Assembly: GCA_017640725.1 (NCBI GenBank)
Contig: JAEPQB010000002.1
Span: 372,001-436,000, forward strand
Length of the DNA: 64,000 nt
Reading direction: 5' to 3'
Origin: Kordiimonadaceae bacterium
Lineage (GTDB): Bacteria; Pseudomonadota; Alphaproteobacteria; Sphingomonadales; Kordiimonadaceae
The notes under the pieces were generated by a model. That model was given only the letters and a program-made list of their open reading frames with translations. It made no database searches and was not told where the DNA came from. Of the stretch, positions 34,642-44,015 are shown in pieces. Position 1 is the stretch's first letter, and the number at the start of each line of letters is the position of its first letter. The translations under genes were made by a program, and so were the position numbers.

Positions 34642-34746
34642 TAATTGTGAGAATTGACAAAAAGGAAAGTGGTGGGCCCGGAGGGACTTGAACCCCCGAC
34701 CAATCCGTTATGAGCGGACCGCTCTAACCAGCTGAGCTACAGGCCC
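34642..34746. repeat. Right direct repeat (tRNA plus 3' flank), candidate island attR
   Basis: Partner of 18101-18202: same orientation, the same TAATTGTGAGAATT motif (34642-34655), and a tRNA copy with a 40-bp block identical to the left one (34679-34718). If the block is the crossover site, the intact tRNA here keeps its chromosomal 5' part and has an element-supplied 3' end. Confidence 0.55.
34670..34746 (-). tRNA. tRNA with CAU anticodon, probably tRNA-Ile2 (lysidine type)
   Basis: A 77-nt cloverleaf with an encoded CCA. Acceptor GGGCCTG pairs fully with CGGGCCC (one G-U), the D arm and T arm are regular, and the anticodon loop is CTCATAA. The CAT anticodon permits elongator Met or Ile2 read after TilS modification; the TTGGTC after the anticodon stem is more like Ile2. 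This is the intact member of the duplicated pair. Confidence 0.9.
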
Positions 34747-34829
34747 TCACCACGGCGGTTTGGTAGCAAAAGCCTGCGGCCCTGAACAGCCCCAAAATCA
34801 CCGTCATGCGAAAAAGTTGAACACCAGCG

Positions 34830-35054
34830 TCAAAGCGCGTCAATTTCTTCCTTCAACCGCGTGCCGCGATCTGTGACAATTTTTTCCAATGTCTGCACGC
34901 GCTCGCGCAAATCATCAATCTCTTCGCGAATCTTTACGTCAACTTCCGACTGTTTGTTGAATTGCTTTTTGATCTGCGCTTTCTGTTTGCGCTCAAAAAA
35001 GCTGTATAGAAACGCCATCCCGATGATGACGAGGACAAAAATTTTGCCGTCCAT
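34830..35054 (-). CDS. Small membrane protein, PspB-like
   Basis: 74 residues: one N-terminal membrane helix (FVLVIIGMAFLYSFF), then a charged coiled-coil segment ending LRERVQTLEKIVTDRG, which resembles the C-terminus of the phage-shock envelope-stress protein PspB. PspA and PspC are not next to it, so the assignment rests on length and layout alone. A short transmembrane coiled-coil protein of another family is possible. Confidence 0.6.
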   Translation of the reverse strand: MDGKIFVLVIIGMAFLYSFFERKQKAQIKKQFNKQSEVDVKIREEIDDLRERVQTLEKIVTDRGTRLKEEIDAL

Positions 35055-35264
35055 TGTGTGATCCCCTGCTGTTTTTTGTCGTTGGTAGTTGGCCTACCCT
35101 ACAGTGAATATTGGGTGTGCACCTGCATTTTGCAAGCACAGCCATCTTGCGAAGGGCCGCAGAACTAATGCTTTGTTAACCAAAACGCGCCTAATGTTCT
35201 GGCATTCAAGACATTCTGTTTCGATCTCGAAATAAAAAGCACAACCGTTGCAGGTAACCATCTG

Positions 35265-36638
35265 ATGAAAACGACCCCAGCCCAACCAGCAACATGGGCC
35301 AACGCCCTCGCCTTCATGCGCCGTATGGTTGCCCTGATCGGGATTGCGTGCACCACGGTTTTTGGCGCTACACAATCGGCATCGGCACAATCGGGCGGGT
35401 CACTGCGCATCGTGAACCTCAAGTATTTCGACAGTTTCAGCAGGGTTATGGTGCCGGCCACTTCCATGGTTATTCAAAACGGTGAAATTGTGGCTGTTAA
35501 TGACGACGAATTTGGCTGCAGCATGTGCGATGAAATCGACCTTGGTGGTGGCTATGTCATCCCAGGCCTCATTGACCTGCACCAGCATCTGGGCACCGGT
35601 GGCTTTGGTGCGCTTGATACCAATGCACGTGTTTCCCTGTTTCGAAAAAACCTGTACTGGGGCATCACTACTGTTTTTAACCCCTCTATCCCTGACGAGG
35701 TCAGAAGAGCCCTGCAGGCTGCAGTTCGAAATGCGCCAGCGCGCTTCCCGCGGTTTATCACTGCGGGTCGGCACATCGGGCCAGAGGGCGGCTGGGGTGA
35801 TCTGAAAACAGCGACGGTTGGTGGCCTGAAAGCTGCGATTAATGCACAAATCAATGGCGGCGCCGCAATTATAAAACTCTCTTACGATGACAAAGCCTGG
35901 TTGACCGGCAAGGCCCTGCCTTTGTTTTCAGAACAAGCGATCGCCAACGCTATTGATTATGCGCACGAGAGAGAGCGCCGCGTTTTCATCCACACCAACC
36001 AGGTATCCTTGGCCAAAAAAGCCTTGCGCGCTGGGGCAGATGGCATCACATCGGGCCTGATTGTTGGTGAAGTTGATGACGAGTTCATCAATCTGATGCG
36101 CTCTCGCCGCGCCGCTTATATGGCCACTTTCTCGACGTACGCTGCGATGGAAGACAACCCAGCAGCAGCCACACGCCAAAAAGCTTTTGACCCTGACATG
36201 GTCCATCGGGCCGGCCTGTACGCCAGCCTGAGTTCACCGATTATGCGTCAAAACTGGCGCGACTGGTATCCGCTCTCAGGCATAGTTGCGCGTCAAAAAC
36301 GTGTGCTGCAGACCAACACCGCCAAGCTCATAAATGCAGGCCTAAATGTTGGTGTTGGCAGCGATGCAGGCACACCGGGCGTGATATTTGGCGCGGCCTT
36401 ACCAGACGAAATGCAGCGCCACGTGGATATGGGTGTGCGCCCAGCTGATGTGCTCTATCTGGCAACCAGCGGCAACGCGCGCATTCTGTTTTTGGCAGAC
36501 AAAGTTGGCTCCATCGCAGTTGGCATGCAGGCCGACTTGGTTCTGTTGCGCCAGGACCCCACTCAGTCAATTGGTGCCTTGAAGAGTATTGAATACACGG
36601 TGCGTGCCGGCCAACTTGTTGCGCGGTCTGAGTTTTAG
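35265..36638 (+). CDS. Secreted imidazolonepropionase-like amidohydrolase
   Basis: 457 residues with a signal peptide (MRRMVALIGIACTTVFG ... SAQS, after an N-terminal extension). The composite small domain precedes the metal motif PGLIDLHQHLG (HxH); later landmarks are IIKLSYDD, FIHTNQ and VGVGSDAGTPGV (final Asp). The C-terminal GSIAVGMQADLVLL closes the beta-sandwich. It probably hydrolyses a peptide-like, lactone or cyclic-amide substrate in the periplasm. A neighbour-independent gene; a downstream ATG (35315) would give a more conventional signal peptide. Confidence 0.85.
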   Translation: MKTTPAQPATWANALAFMRRMVALIGIACTTVFGATQSASAQSGGSLRIVNLKYFDSFSRVMVPATSMVIQNGEIVAVNDDEFGCSMCDEIDLGGGYVIPGLIDLHQHLGTGGFGALDTNARVSLFRKNLYWGITTVFNPSIPDEVRRALQAAVRNAPARFPRFITAGRHIGPEGGWGDLKTATVGGLKAAINAQINGGAAIIKLSYDDKAWLTGKALPLFSEQAIANAIDYAHERERRVFIHTNQVSLAKKALRAGADGITSGLIVGEVDDEFINLMRSRRAAYMATFSTYAAMEDNPAAATRQKAFDPDMVHRAGLYASLSSPIMRQNWRDWYPLSGIVARQKRVLQTNTAKLINAGLNVGVGSDAGTPGVIFGAALPDEMQRHVDMGVRPADVLYLATSGNARILFLADKVGSIAVGMQADLVLLRQDPTQSIGALKSIEYTVRAGQLVARSEF

Positions 36639-36778
36639 CCGCCCAAAACCGAAATCCCTAAAATTTTAGCCATCTCTTCACCGCGAGGCCTGCCTGTGGC
36701 ATAATGGGCGTTGGGTAAAGCTCTGTTGCGCCTGGGGAGGTGCATAAAAAAACAGAGCGATAAATTTGGTGCTGATTG

Positions 36779-37615
36779 ATGGTGAATTCTATCAATACAA
36801 ACGCTGGTGCGCTTTTTGGTGCCCAGAATTTGCGACGTGCGTCTAGTGCGCTCGGTGAAACGCGTGAGCAAATCTCAACCGGTCGGCGGGTCAATGGGCC
36901 TGACGACAACGCCGCGATTTTGGCTATATCCCAAATCCTAGAGAGCGATATCGCGGGCCTCAATGTCACCAAAGACTCGATCAACCGCGCGATTTCAACC
37001 GCAGATGTTTCGATAGCCGCTGGCAATGCTGTGTCAAATCTGCTGCTGGACCTTAGAGAGACAGCCCTGCAAGCGTCAGACCCTGGCCTTGATGATGATA
37101 GTCGCCGCATTTTGAATGACCAGTTCACGGCACTGAGGGACCAGGTAAACTCCATTGTCGATAATGCGAGCTTCAATGGCACAAATGCGATCCAGTCTGG
37201 CGGATCTGACATCACAGCGCTGACAGGCGCAGAAGGCCAGGAAAGCGTCACTATCCAGGCGCGGGACCTGTCGCTGGGTGGGCCAAACGTAACACTGAGC
37301 GATAGCCAAACAATTGGCACACTGTCGGACGCCCAAAACGCCCTGAGCGCCATCGATCAAAGCCTAAACAATCTGTCTGATGTGTTATCCGAGTTTGGCT
37401 CAGGTGCGAACCAGCTTGAGCAATTGCGGGATTTCACGGAAACGCTCAGCAACACAACTGAAGAAGGCCTGGGCAACCTTATCGACGCGGACCTCGCCGC
37501 ACTTAGCGCAGAATTTGAAGCAGGCCAGGTGCGCGAAGCTTTGGGACGCTCGGCGCTCAACATCGCCAACCAGCAACCGGCTGCATTGCTGCAGCTGTTC
37601 AATAACAACAACTAG
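36779..37615 (+). CDS. Flagellin
   Basis: 278 residues, short for a flagellin, as in many Alphaproteobacteria. The N-terminal D0/D1 region contains SINTNAGALFGAQNLRRASSAL, EQISTGRRVNGPDDNAA and the LNVTKDSINRAIS helix; the C-terminal D1/D0 helix ends SALNIANQQPAALLQLF, which is how flagellin terminates. The variable middle is small. I chose the ATG at 36779; the TTG before it and the GTG just after are alternatives. No other flagellar gene is near, so it is a lone flagellin locus. Confidence 0.93.
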   Translation: MVNSINTNAGALFGAQNLRRASSALGETREQISTGRRVNGPDDNAAILAISQILESDIAGLNVTKDSINRAISTADVSIAAGNAVSNLLLDLRETALQASDPGLDDDSRRILNDQFTALRDQVNSIVDNASFNGTNAIQSGGSDITALTGAEGQESVTIQARDLSLGGPNVTLSDSQTIGTLSDAQNALSAIDQSLNNLSDVLSEFGSGANQLEQLRDFTETLSNTTEEGLGNLIDADLAALSAEFEAGQVREALGRSALNIANQQPAALLQLFNNNN

Positions 37616-37626
37616 GTTTGTGACGC

Positions 37627-38571
37627 CTAACGCGCGTGTGTCGTGCTGGACGTGACGCTTGCCTGTTTCAGGTACAAGCGCCAGTTCTTGAAGTCGATGG
37701 CGAACGGTTGCTCCCCGAGCAAATCCATACCCAAAATGATGGCCGGAACATCCTTGGCGCCCAGGAGCGTGAATACGGGCACATCTGATACCACGAGCCG
37801 CATGTTTTGATGCTGGAAAGCACCCACATTAAACTCTGGGACCCGCAGGGCCGTAAATATCATTTCGCGGCCACCAGAAATGCTGGCCCGTATCGTTTCA
37901 CGGCGAATACCTTCTGCAGACCGGGCAACGGCTTCCGAGCCTGCTGTATTGATCACCGTGTCAGAGGCACCCGTATCGACAATGACGGGCACATCCAGCC
38001 CACCAATATTCACTTCAAGCGCAAGCGAGCCATAGGCGACAGGCCTGCCCTGGACCATAACCCAGCCTTCGCCCGGGCCGTCGTCTGTCGACAGTTCAAG
38101 ATTTGCAGCCCCTGACTTAAGGTCCATATACAAAGTATGCCCGGCCAGCATATCAACACCAATCAGGCCTTTGGCGTCTGAGCCAATTATGTCTGGCAGT
38201 GCCACAGTTTCTTCCACCTTCAGCGTGCGACCCAGCACATAAAAGTCGGTAACCGGATATACCAGTACGCGTTTGTACCCGGTGGCAGTAATGATCCGAC
38301 GTGAACGGTTTGGAATTGCAGCCATACCGGTGAGAGCCGTAAGCCCACGATAAATAACACTTTTGCTGGCGCCCGTATCGATAATGAACGGATAAGGTCC
38401 CAAACCGTTCACGATGGTGTTTACCATCGGGCGATCAAATCGGTCAGGCATGATCAGATGAGCGTCATCTTCCAACTGCCCCGCTGCTCCCATCGACAGA
38501 ACGCATGTGAGCAATAGAAAAACGGACAGCTGAACGAAGCTGCCCGTTTTGATATTTCTCAACAAAAACAA
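37627..38571 (-). CDS. Retropepsin-like aspartic protease, secreted
   Basis: 314 residues with a signal peptide (LSVFLLLTCVLSMGAAG). Two DTGA active-site motifs, FIIDTGASKSV near residue 65 and VIVDTGASDTV near residue 195, mark a duplicated single-chain aspartic protease in which both halves contribute a catalytic Asp. GVDMLAGHTLYMDL and GMDLLGEQPFAIDF are the matching flap and strand motifs of each half. It follows rpoD by 8 bp on the same strand and may be cotranscribed. Substrate unknown. Confidence 0.85.
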   Translation of the reverse strand: MFLLRNIKTGSFVQLSVFLLLTCVLSMGAAGQLEDDAHLIMPDRFDRPMVNTIVNGLGPYPFIIDTGASKSVIYRGLTALTGMAAIPNRSRRIITATGYKRVLVYPVTDFYVLGRTLKVEETVALPDIIGSDAKGLIGVDMLAGHTLYMDLKSGAANLELSTDDGPGEGWVMVQGRPVAYGSLALEVNIGGLDVPVIVDTGASDTVINTAGSEAVARSAEGIRRETIRASISGGREMIFTALRVPEFNVGAFQHQNMRLVVSDVPVFTLLGAKDVPAIILGMDLLGEQPFAIDFKNWRLYLKQASVTSSTTHAR

Positions 38572-38579
38572 CGTGGTGC

Positions 38580-40610
38580 TTATGTGTCGAGGAAGCTTCT
38601 GAGCTGGCGTGACCGGCTTGGGTGCTTCAGTTTCCTTAGCGCCTTGGCCTCAATCTGACGAATCCGCTCCCGTGTTACAGAGAACTGCTGACCAACTTCT
38701 TCAAGCGTGTGGTCGGTATTCATACCGATACCAAACCGCATACGCAGAACCCGCTCTTCCCGCGGTGTCAGGCTGGCCAGCACACGCGTTGTTGTTTCGC
38801 GCAGGTTGGACTGGATCGCAGCATCAACTGGCAGCACAGCGTTTTTGTCTTCAATGAAGTCACCAAGGTGGCTGTCTTCCTCGTCACCAATTGGTGTTTC
38901 GAGGCTGATTGGTTCTTTCGCGATCTTCATCACCTTGCGCACTTTCTCAAGTGGCATGGACAGGCGCTCTGCAAGCTCTTCTGGTGTGGCTTCACGGCCA
39001 ATTTCGTGCAGCATCTGACGTCCGGTACGCACAAGTTTGTTGATCGTTTCGATCATATGCACAGGAATACGGATGGTGCGGGCCTGATCCGCGATTGAAC
39101 GCGTAATCGCCTGCCTGATCCACCATGTTGCGTATGTGGAGAACTTGTAACCGCGGCGGTATTCGAACTTGTCCACCGCCTTCATCAGGCCAATGTTACC
39201 TTCCTGAATAAGATCCAGGAACTGCAAGCCACGGTTGGTGTATTTTTTCGCGATCGAGATCACGAGGCGGAGGTTTGCTTCCACCATTTCTTTTTTCGCG
39301 ATCCGGGCTTCTTTTTCACCCTTCTGGACCGTGCGCACAATGCGACGGAATTCGCCCACATGCAGACCAGACCGGTTCACAAGCTCGCTGACTTGCTCAC
39401 GAATATTCACGATAGCTGTGCGTTCTTTTTCGACAAATGACGCCCAGCCACGACCTTTAAGGGCACCAACACGCTCGATCCAGCCATCTTCCAGCTCTTT
39501 GCCCTGGTATTCTTCAAGGAATGCGGTGCGGCTCACTTTGTGGCTTTCCGCAAGACGCAGCAATCGACCTGAAAGTGTCATCAGGCGTTTGTTCAAGCCG
39601 TATAGTTCGTCTACGAGCTCTTCGATACGCATGTTGTTAAACTTCACGGAACTGATCAGTTCAATCAGTTCGTCACTAAGCTTCTTGAAACGGCGTTCCT
39701 GCGCTGTGGAAAGACCTTCGTTTTGCACAGCCGCCGCAAGGCGCGCGTCCTGCAGTTTTGCGTATTTTTTGTAGGTCGACGTGATCTTTTGGAATTTCTC
39801 GATGGTTTCAGGCTTCAGATGCTCTTCCATCGCCGAAAGGGACATTGCCGCTTCGTCGTCATAGTCATCATCTTGCGCTTTTTTGGCTTCGCCGCCCTCC
39901 GCGCCTTCAGTATTTTCACCTTCTGCAGTTTCGCCTTCAGCGGACTCGTCAGACTCTTCCTCTGCTTCGTCTTCGCCTTCTTTGCCTTCAGCGTTGGCAA
40001 GCACGTCGCCAGCGTTTTCGTCTTCAAGCTCTTCCGCGTTTGGCTGCTTGCCGATGGTGGCTTCAAGGTCGATGATATCGCGCAGCAGCATTTCTTCGTT
40101 TTCGAGACGCTGCGCCCATTCGGTGATCGCCTTGAACGTGAGCGGGCTCATGCAGAGCCCCTGGATCATGGTCGCGCGGCCAGCCTCGATACGCTTGGCA
40201 ATCGCGATCTCGCCTTCACGAGACAGCAATTCCACCGAGCCCATCTCACGCAGGTACATGCGCACAGGGTCATCTGTACGGTCACCGGCTTCTTTTTTGT
40301 CGGTGGTTTTAAACTCTTCTTTTTCGCCTTCCGGGGCAGGTGTTTCTTCTGCCTCTTCCGGCTCTTCGTCGCTATCGACAACATTGATGCCCATCTCTGA
40401 CAGCATGGTCATAATGTCTTCGATTTTTTCGGACGACATTTCTTCGGTTGGCAGCGCCGCGTTCACCTCATCATAGGAGATGTAGCCACGCTCTTTTGCC
40501 TTTGCGATCATCTTTTTGACGGCAGCTTCCGTCAAATCAACCCGAGGACCAGCAGCCGAATCTTCTGCTTCTGGACGGGTATCTTCTTCCTGAGTCGCTT
40601 TGGTTGCCAT
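38580..40610 (-). CDS. rpoD: RNA polymerase primary sigma factor (sigma-70)
   Basis: 676 residues with all primary-sigma regions. Region 1.1 opens the protein; region 1.2 is [16 protein letters not shown] (about 114-130). A strongly acidic spacer at about 195-255 lies in the non-conserved region. Region 2 includes [37 protein letters not shown]; region 4 ends [17 protein letters not shown]. It directs RNA polymerase to housekeeping promoters. It is transcribed with dnaG upstream, the macromolecular-synthesis operon. Confidence 0.97.
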   Translation of the reverse strand: MATKATQEEDTRPEAEDSAAGPRVDLTEAAVKKMIAKAKERGYISYDEVNAALPTEEMSSEKIEDIMTMLSEMGINVVDSDEEPEEAEETPAPEGEKEEFKTTDKKEAGDRTDDPVRMYLREMGSVELLSREGEIAIAKRIEAGRATMIQGLCMSPLTFKAITEWAQRLENEEMLLRDIIDLEATIGKQPNAEELEDENAGDVLANAEGKEGEDEAEEESDESAEGETAEGENTEGAEGGEAKKAQDDDYDDEAAMSLSAMEEHLKPETIEKFQKITSTYKKYAKLQDARLAAAVQNEGLSTAQERRFKKLSDELIELISSVKFNNMRIEELVDELYGLNKRLMTLSGRLLRLAESHKVSRTAFLEEYQGKELEDGWIERVGALKGRGWASFVEKERTAIVNIREQVSELVNRSGLHVGEFRRIVRTVQKGEKEARIAKKEMVEANLRLVISIAKKYTNRGLQFLDLIQEGNIGLMKAVDKFEYRRGYKFSTYATWWIRQAITRSIADQARTIRIPVHMIETINKLVRTGRQMLHEIGREATPEELAERLSMPLEKVRKVMKIAKEPISLETPIGDEEDSHLGDFIEDKNAVLPVDAAIQSNLRETTTRVLASLTPREERVLRMRFGIGMNTDHTLEEVGQQFSVTRERIRQIEAKALRKLKHPSRSRQLRSFLDT

Positions 40611-40653
40611 GTAAATTTTACTCCAGATCTGCGCGAATCGCAGTCATAGCACA

Positions 40654-42537
40654 TTAAATGAAAGAAAACCTGCCTGATTCGAGGCGATATCCTTCTTTAT
40701 CTGCTTCTTTTTCTTCCAAAGCTCGATATGTGGCTTGCGCGGCCACAAATCGGGCATGATTTTCATCCGTCATGTCAGCGGCATAATCGGCTTCAGCCTG
40801 CTCGTAAGCCTCTTTCGCCGCCGTAATATGTTGATATCTCGACAATAAATGCTCGAAGCCCGTCAGCGCATCCGAAAGAGCAGCTTCGGGCCAAGCGAAC
40901 CAATCCCCTTTGAGGGACCCATCCGCCGACATTTTTCTGACGATATCCATTAGGCCTGAGCCCTCCAAATGGGCATGAACAGCCTCCCGGTCAAGGGTTT
41001 CGCCAAAGGCGGCTTTCTCTACAAGCGCATTGCGTAGTTCGTCAAGCCCCGGAACGGTGAAAACGAGGCCTGCCACTTCTTCCTCGTGACGCACCATAAT
41101 CTCAGGGTGATGCACCAGCGTCAGCACCAACAGCTGCTGGATCGAATCGGTGACCGCCGCACCTGTTTTGATGCGCCCCAATTTGGTGGAAGCCAAAAGC
41201 CCGGTCGCGGGGGCAAGACGCTTGCCGCCCCCTCTCTGCATGCGGTTGCGCTGCGTGTTGCGCCGGGGCGGCCTGAACTGCTCAAACAACCGATTGCGGA
41301 AGTCTCTTTGATAGAGGCCTTTGACATTCTCGTCCTGAATTTCAGCAAGCTTGGTGAAAATCTTTTTCTCTAGGCCTGCGCGGCGCTCCGGCGTATCGGC
41401 CTGCACACCAGTTGTCAGGTTATTCCACAGCATCGACACGAGCGGATCGGCTTCGTCAATCAGTGCTTCAATGGACCCCCGCCCTTCGCGCTGTACCAAA
41501 CTGTCCGGGTCGTCGCCCGGTGGCATCATCATGAACCGAAGCGACTTGCCGGGCCGCAGCATCGGTAATGCGCGCTCCACCGCCCGGCCAGCGGCGCGCT
41601 GGCCTGCATTGTCGCCGTCAAACGAGAGGATGGGTTCGTCCGCCATGTGCCAAAGGTGCGAAATCTGTTCTTCCGTTAGCGCAGTACCAAGGGGCGCAAC
41701 AGCGTAATCGATGCCAAACTGCGCCAGCGCAATCACATCCATATAGCCTTCAACCACCAGCACCTGGCCAACGTCATAGCTGGCGGCGCGCGCATTCGCC
41801 CAGTTATAAAGCGTGGCCCCTTTGTGAAACAGCGTCGTTTCCGGGCTATTAAGATATTTGGCTTTTGCGTCTTTCGACAGCGCCCGCCCACCAAAAGCAA
41901 TCACCCTGCCCTGACGGTCGGTGATCGGGAACATCAACCGGTCGCGGAACCGGTCATAGGCAGCACCGCCATCCTCGGGCTTGATCAGCATGCCGGTTTC
42001 GACCAGCTGGTCTTCTTCAATGTCGCGGGCGGCCATCGCGTCCTTGAGCGCAGTGCGCGAAGACGGTGCATAACCAAGGCCAAAACGGGTCAGTGTCTCG
42101 TTCGACAGGCCCCGACCTTTGATATAATCAAGGGCGCCTTTACCTATTTGAGACCGAAGCTGCGTTTGGTACCACTGGGCAACCGCCTCCATCACTTCTG
42201 TGAGGCTCGCGCGTTCTTTCTGGCGCTCAACTTCTTCGCGGCTTGGTTTCGGCACTTCCATGCCGACTTCACCCGCCAGTGTTTCGATCGCTTCAGGGAA
42301 AGTCATGCCCTGCGTGTTCATGACAAAGTCAATCACGCTGCCATGGGCGCCGCAACCAAAGCAGTGGTAAAAACCTTTTTGATCATTCACCGTAAAACTG
42401 GGTGTTTTCTCGTTATGGAACGGGCACAGGCCGGTGCTTTCGCGCCCGCGCCGCACAAGTTTGACCGACCGGCCAACCACGTCCGACAGCGTGAAGCGAT
42501 GCTTCAACTCATCCAGAAATTGAGGACTTAAAGCCAT
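40654..42537 (-). CDS. dnaG: DNA primase
   Basis: 627 residues. The N-terminal zinc finger reads CPFHNEKTPSFTV then YHCFGCGAHG (CHC2 type). The central catalytic domain has GRVIAFGGRAL, and the TOPRIM segment is VLVVEGYMDVIAL followed by LSFDGDNAGQRAAGRA. The C-terminal part binds the replicative helicase. It synthesises replication primers. I chose the ATG at 42537 (MALSPQFLDELK); the longer frame begins with GTG at 42570. rpoD follows after 43 bp. Confidence 0.95.
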   Translation of the reverse strand: MALSPQFLDELKHRFTLSDVVGRSVKLVRRGRESTGLCPFHNEKTPSFTVNDQKGFYHCFGCGAHGSVIDFVMNTQGMTFPEAIETLAGEVGMEVPKPSREEVERQKERASLTEVMEAVAQWYQTQLRSQIGKGALDYIKGRGLSNETLTRFGLGYAPSSRTALKDAMAARDIEEDQLVETGMLIKPEDGGAAYDRFRDRLMFPITDRQGRVIAFGGRALSKDAKAKYLNSPETTLFHKGATLYNWANARAASYDVGQVLVVEGYMDVIALAQFGIDYAVAPLGTALTEEQISHLWHMADEPILSFDGDNAGQRAAGRAVERALPMLRPGKSLRFMMMPPGDDPDSLVQREGRGSIEALIDEADPLVSMLWNNLTTGVQADTPERRAGLEKKIFTKLAEIQDENVKGLYQRDFRNRLFEQFRPPRRNTQRNRMQRGGGKRLAPATGLLASTKLGRIKTGAAVTDSIQQLLVLTLVHHPEIMVRHEEEVAGLVFTVPGLDELRNALVEKAAFGETLDREAVHAHLEGSGLMDIVRKMSADGSLKGDWFAWPEAALSDALTGFEHLLSRYQHITAAKEAYEQAEADYAADMTDENHARFVAAQATYRALEEKEADKEGYRLESGRFSFI

Positions 42538-42633
42538 AGGCCCAGATGCTCTTCCGCCCAATACCACCAAGCCTATTATAATAGGGTGAAATATTAAGGA
42601 AGCGACTCAAAAGAGTGCAGAATTATGTGGGTT

Positions 42634-43527
42634 TTAGTGGAACCACTCCGGATGCTCTTTTTGCATCATTTGCGCCTCCTCCAAAATCCACTCATTGAAC
42701 AGTGTTACCTTTTTCGGCGGCTCACTTTCAGCGGCTTCAATGAAATATTCACAGCCTGTTGGCAGCGCCTTGCCTTCAATGCATTTCAGGCGGCCCGCCG
42801 TGATGGAATCGCCCGCAATCAGTGGCGGCGCCAGCGCAATACCACCGCCTGCCGCCGCCGCCTGAACCAGCAGGCCCGAGTGGCTATAGTCGGTTTCAAC
42901 ATCAATGCGATCAACGGTCACATCGTTTGCGTCAAACCACTCCCGCCACAGGTGGCCGTGTTCGTGCGCGATCATTCGGTGTTCAGGAACATCACTGGCA
43001 GCGATTTCACCATCCGGTGAAAGTGAAGGGGCATGCATGGCCGTGAAGGTTTCCGCGCCCAAATAAAGCGCGCCTTCGGGGCAATTGCCGACACGGATAG
43101 CAAGGTCCATACCCTGCGCCTGCAGGTCCAGCCGTTGATCATCTGCATTGATGCGCACATCAATTTCCGGGTGCTTGAGGCTAAAGCGCGGCAAGCGCGG
43201 GATCAGCCAATGAATCGCAAACGACTGATAGGTCGTCAGCCTAAGCACATTGGGCTCATCACTTTGCTGCAACCGGGAGACCGTCTGCTCAATGTCCTTG
43301 AAGGCATTGCCGAGTGTTGCAGCCAGTGCCCGACCTGCTGGCGTCAGCGTCACTTCGCGCGGCCGACGCACAAATAGTTGCAACCCCAATTCTTCCTCCA
43401 GCCCCTTAACTTGTTGGCTGACAGCTGACTGGGTGCGGCCAAGTTCTTTGGCGGCCAGCGTTAAACTGTTGTGCCGGGCGGCGGCATCAAAGGCGAACAA
43501 GCCGGAGAGGGAGCGCAAGCGAAACAT
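42634..43527 (-). CDS. LysR-family transcriptional regulator (GcvA-like)
   Basis: 297 residues. The winged helix-turn-helix is ARHNSLTLAAKELGRTQSAVSQQVKGLEEEL, followed by the periplasmic-binding-like effector domain. MFRLRSLSGLFAFDAAARH is the typical GcvA-type opening. It is divergent from a small gene at 43.65 kb, its probable target. Immediately upstream of the ATG lie four tandem 10-bp repeats that provide repeated ribosome-site-like GGAAAAATAA elements. Confidence 0.9.
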   Translation of the reverse strand: MFRLRSLSGLFAFDAAARHNSLTLAAKELGRTQSAVSQQVKGLEEELGLQLFVRRPREVTLTPAGRALAATLGNAFKDIEQTVSRLQQSDEPNVLRLTTYQSFAIHWLIPRLPRFSLKHPEIDVRINADDQRLDLQAQGMDLAIRVGNCPEGALYLGAETFTAMHAPSLSPDGEIAASDVPEHRMIAHEHGHLWREWFDANDVTVDRIDVETDYSHSGLLVQAAAAGGGIALAPPLIAGDSITAGRLKCIEGKALPTGCEYFIEAAESEPPKKVTLFNEWILEEAQMMQKEHPEWFH

Positions 43528-43566
43528 TATTTTTCCTTATTTTTCCTTATTTTTTCTTATTTTTTC
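43527..43566 (-). repeat. Four tandem 10-bp repeats overlapping the lysR start
   Basis: Reading the plus strand, TTATTTTTCC occurs twice and TTATTTTTTC twice, as four contiguous decamers from 43527 to 43566. On the coding strand this is GGAAAAATAA or GAAAAAATAA repeated up to the ATG, so each unit carries a purine-rich Shine-Dalgarno-like core. The unit number determines the 5' leader and possibly translation efficiency. Confidence 0.75.
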
Positions 43567-43649
43567 TTAGTCTAAATCTTAGCATTACGAATTTGAAACC
43601 AAGTCCCAGAAGCCAGATATTGCATTACATAGAAAGCAGGAGACTTGCA

Positions 43650-43871
43650 ATGACTAAGAAAAAATTATTCATGGGCGAGACGAAAGATGAACGCTCATTC
43701 TTAGAAAAACTTACAGTCGCTTATGCGCCAATTGATGACATGATGCTGCGTGCTTCGCGAGAAATCGCGAAAGCCAATGCAGTTAAGAACGGCGCACATG
43801 AAGCTGACACATCAGACCGCAAATATGGTCTGGGTGTAAAATTCGCAGTGCGCCATTTGGGTAGCGTTTGA
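43650..43871 (+). CDS. Small hypothetical protein divergent from lysR
   Basis: 73 residues, hydrophilic, no signal or membrane helix. It begins MTKKKLFMGETKDERSFLEKL, then a helical APIDDMMLRASREIAKANAVKNG segment. ATG 43650 has AGGAG eight bases upstream, which is good support for a real gene; a longer frame from 43593 lacks one. No family recognised. The divergent LysR gene makes it a probable regulatory target. Confidence 0.55.
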   Translation: MTKKKLFMGETKDERSFLEKLTVAYAPIDDMMLRASREIAKANAVKNGAHEADTSDRKYGLGVKFAVRHLGSV

Positions 43872-43943
43872 GGCCGAAAGTCTCTCTTTTCAGACCGCAG
43901 CAACAGCGGCTACCTCATAAGGAAAACCTCTGAAAATAAAAGC

Positions 43944-43974
43944 TTGACCTCAAGTTAACTTGAGGAATTAGCAT
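43944..43974 (+). promoter_or_regulatory. SoxR-box promoter
   Basis: The perfect palindrome CCTCAAGTTAACTTGAGG (43948-43965) equals the core of the classical soxS operator. It fills the spacer between a -35 TTGACC (43944-43949) and a -10-like TAGCAT (43969-43974). The spacer is exactly 19 bp, the over-long spacing that MerR-family activators such as SoxR correct. The small gene at 44016 lies 42 bp downstream. No soxR gene is in the window. Confidence 0.8.
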
Positions 43975-44015
43975 GCGGCCAGAAACAATAAAATAGCGAT
44001 AGAAAGGCTGCCCCG

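Noticed and set aside
36720-36778. A sigma-28-like promoter upstream of flagellin (GCGATAA near 36760)
   Set aside because: The matching TAAAG-like -35 is not at the correct distance.
39723-40400. A 225-codon plus-strand frame opposite rpoD
   Set aside because: It lies wholly within rpoD, is Phe-rich because it mirrors the acidic Glu/Asp stretch, and has no domain or ribosome site.
41824-42531. A 235-codon plus-strand frame opposite dnaG
   Set aside because: Entirely antisense to a conserved gene, with no recognisable domain or start signal.
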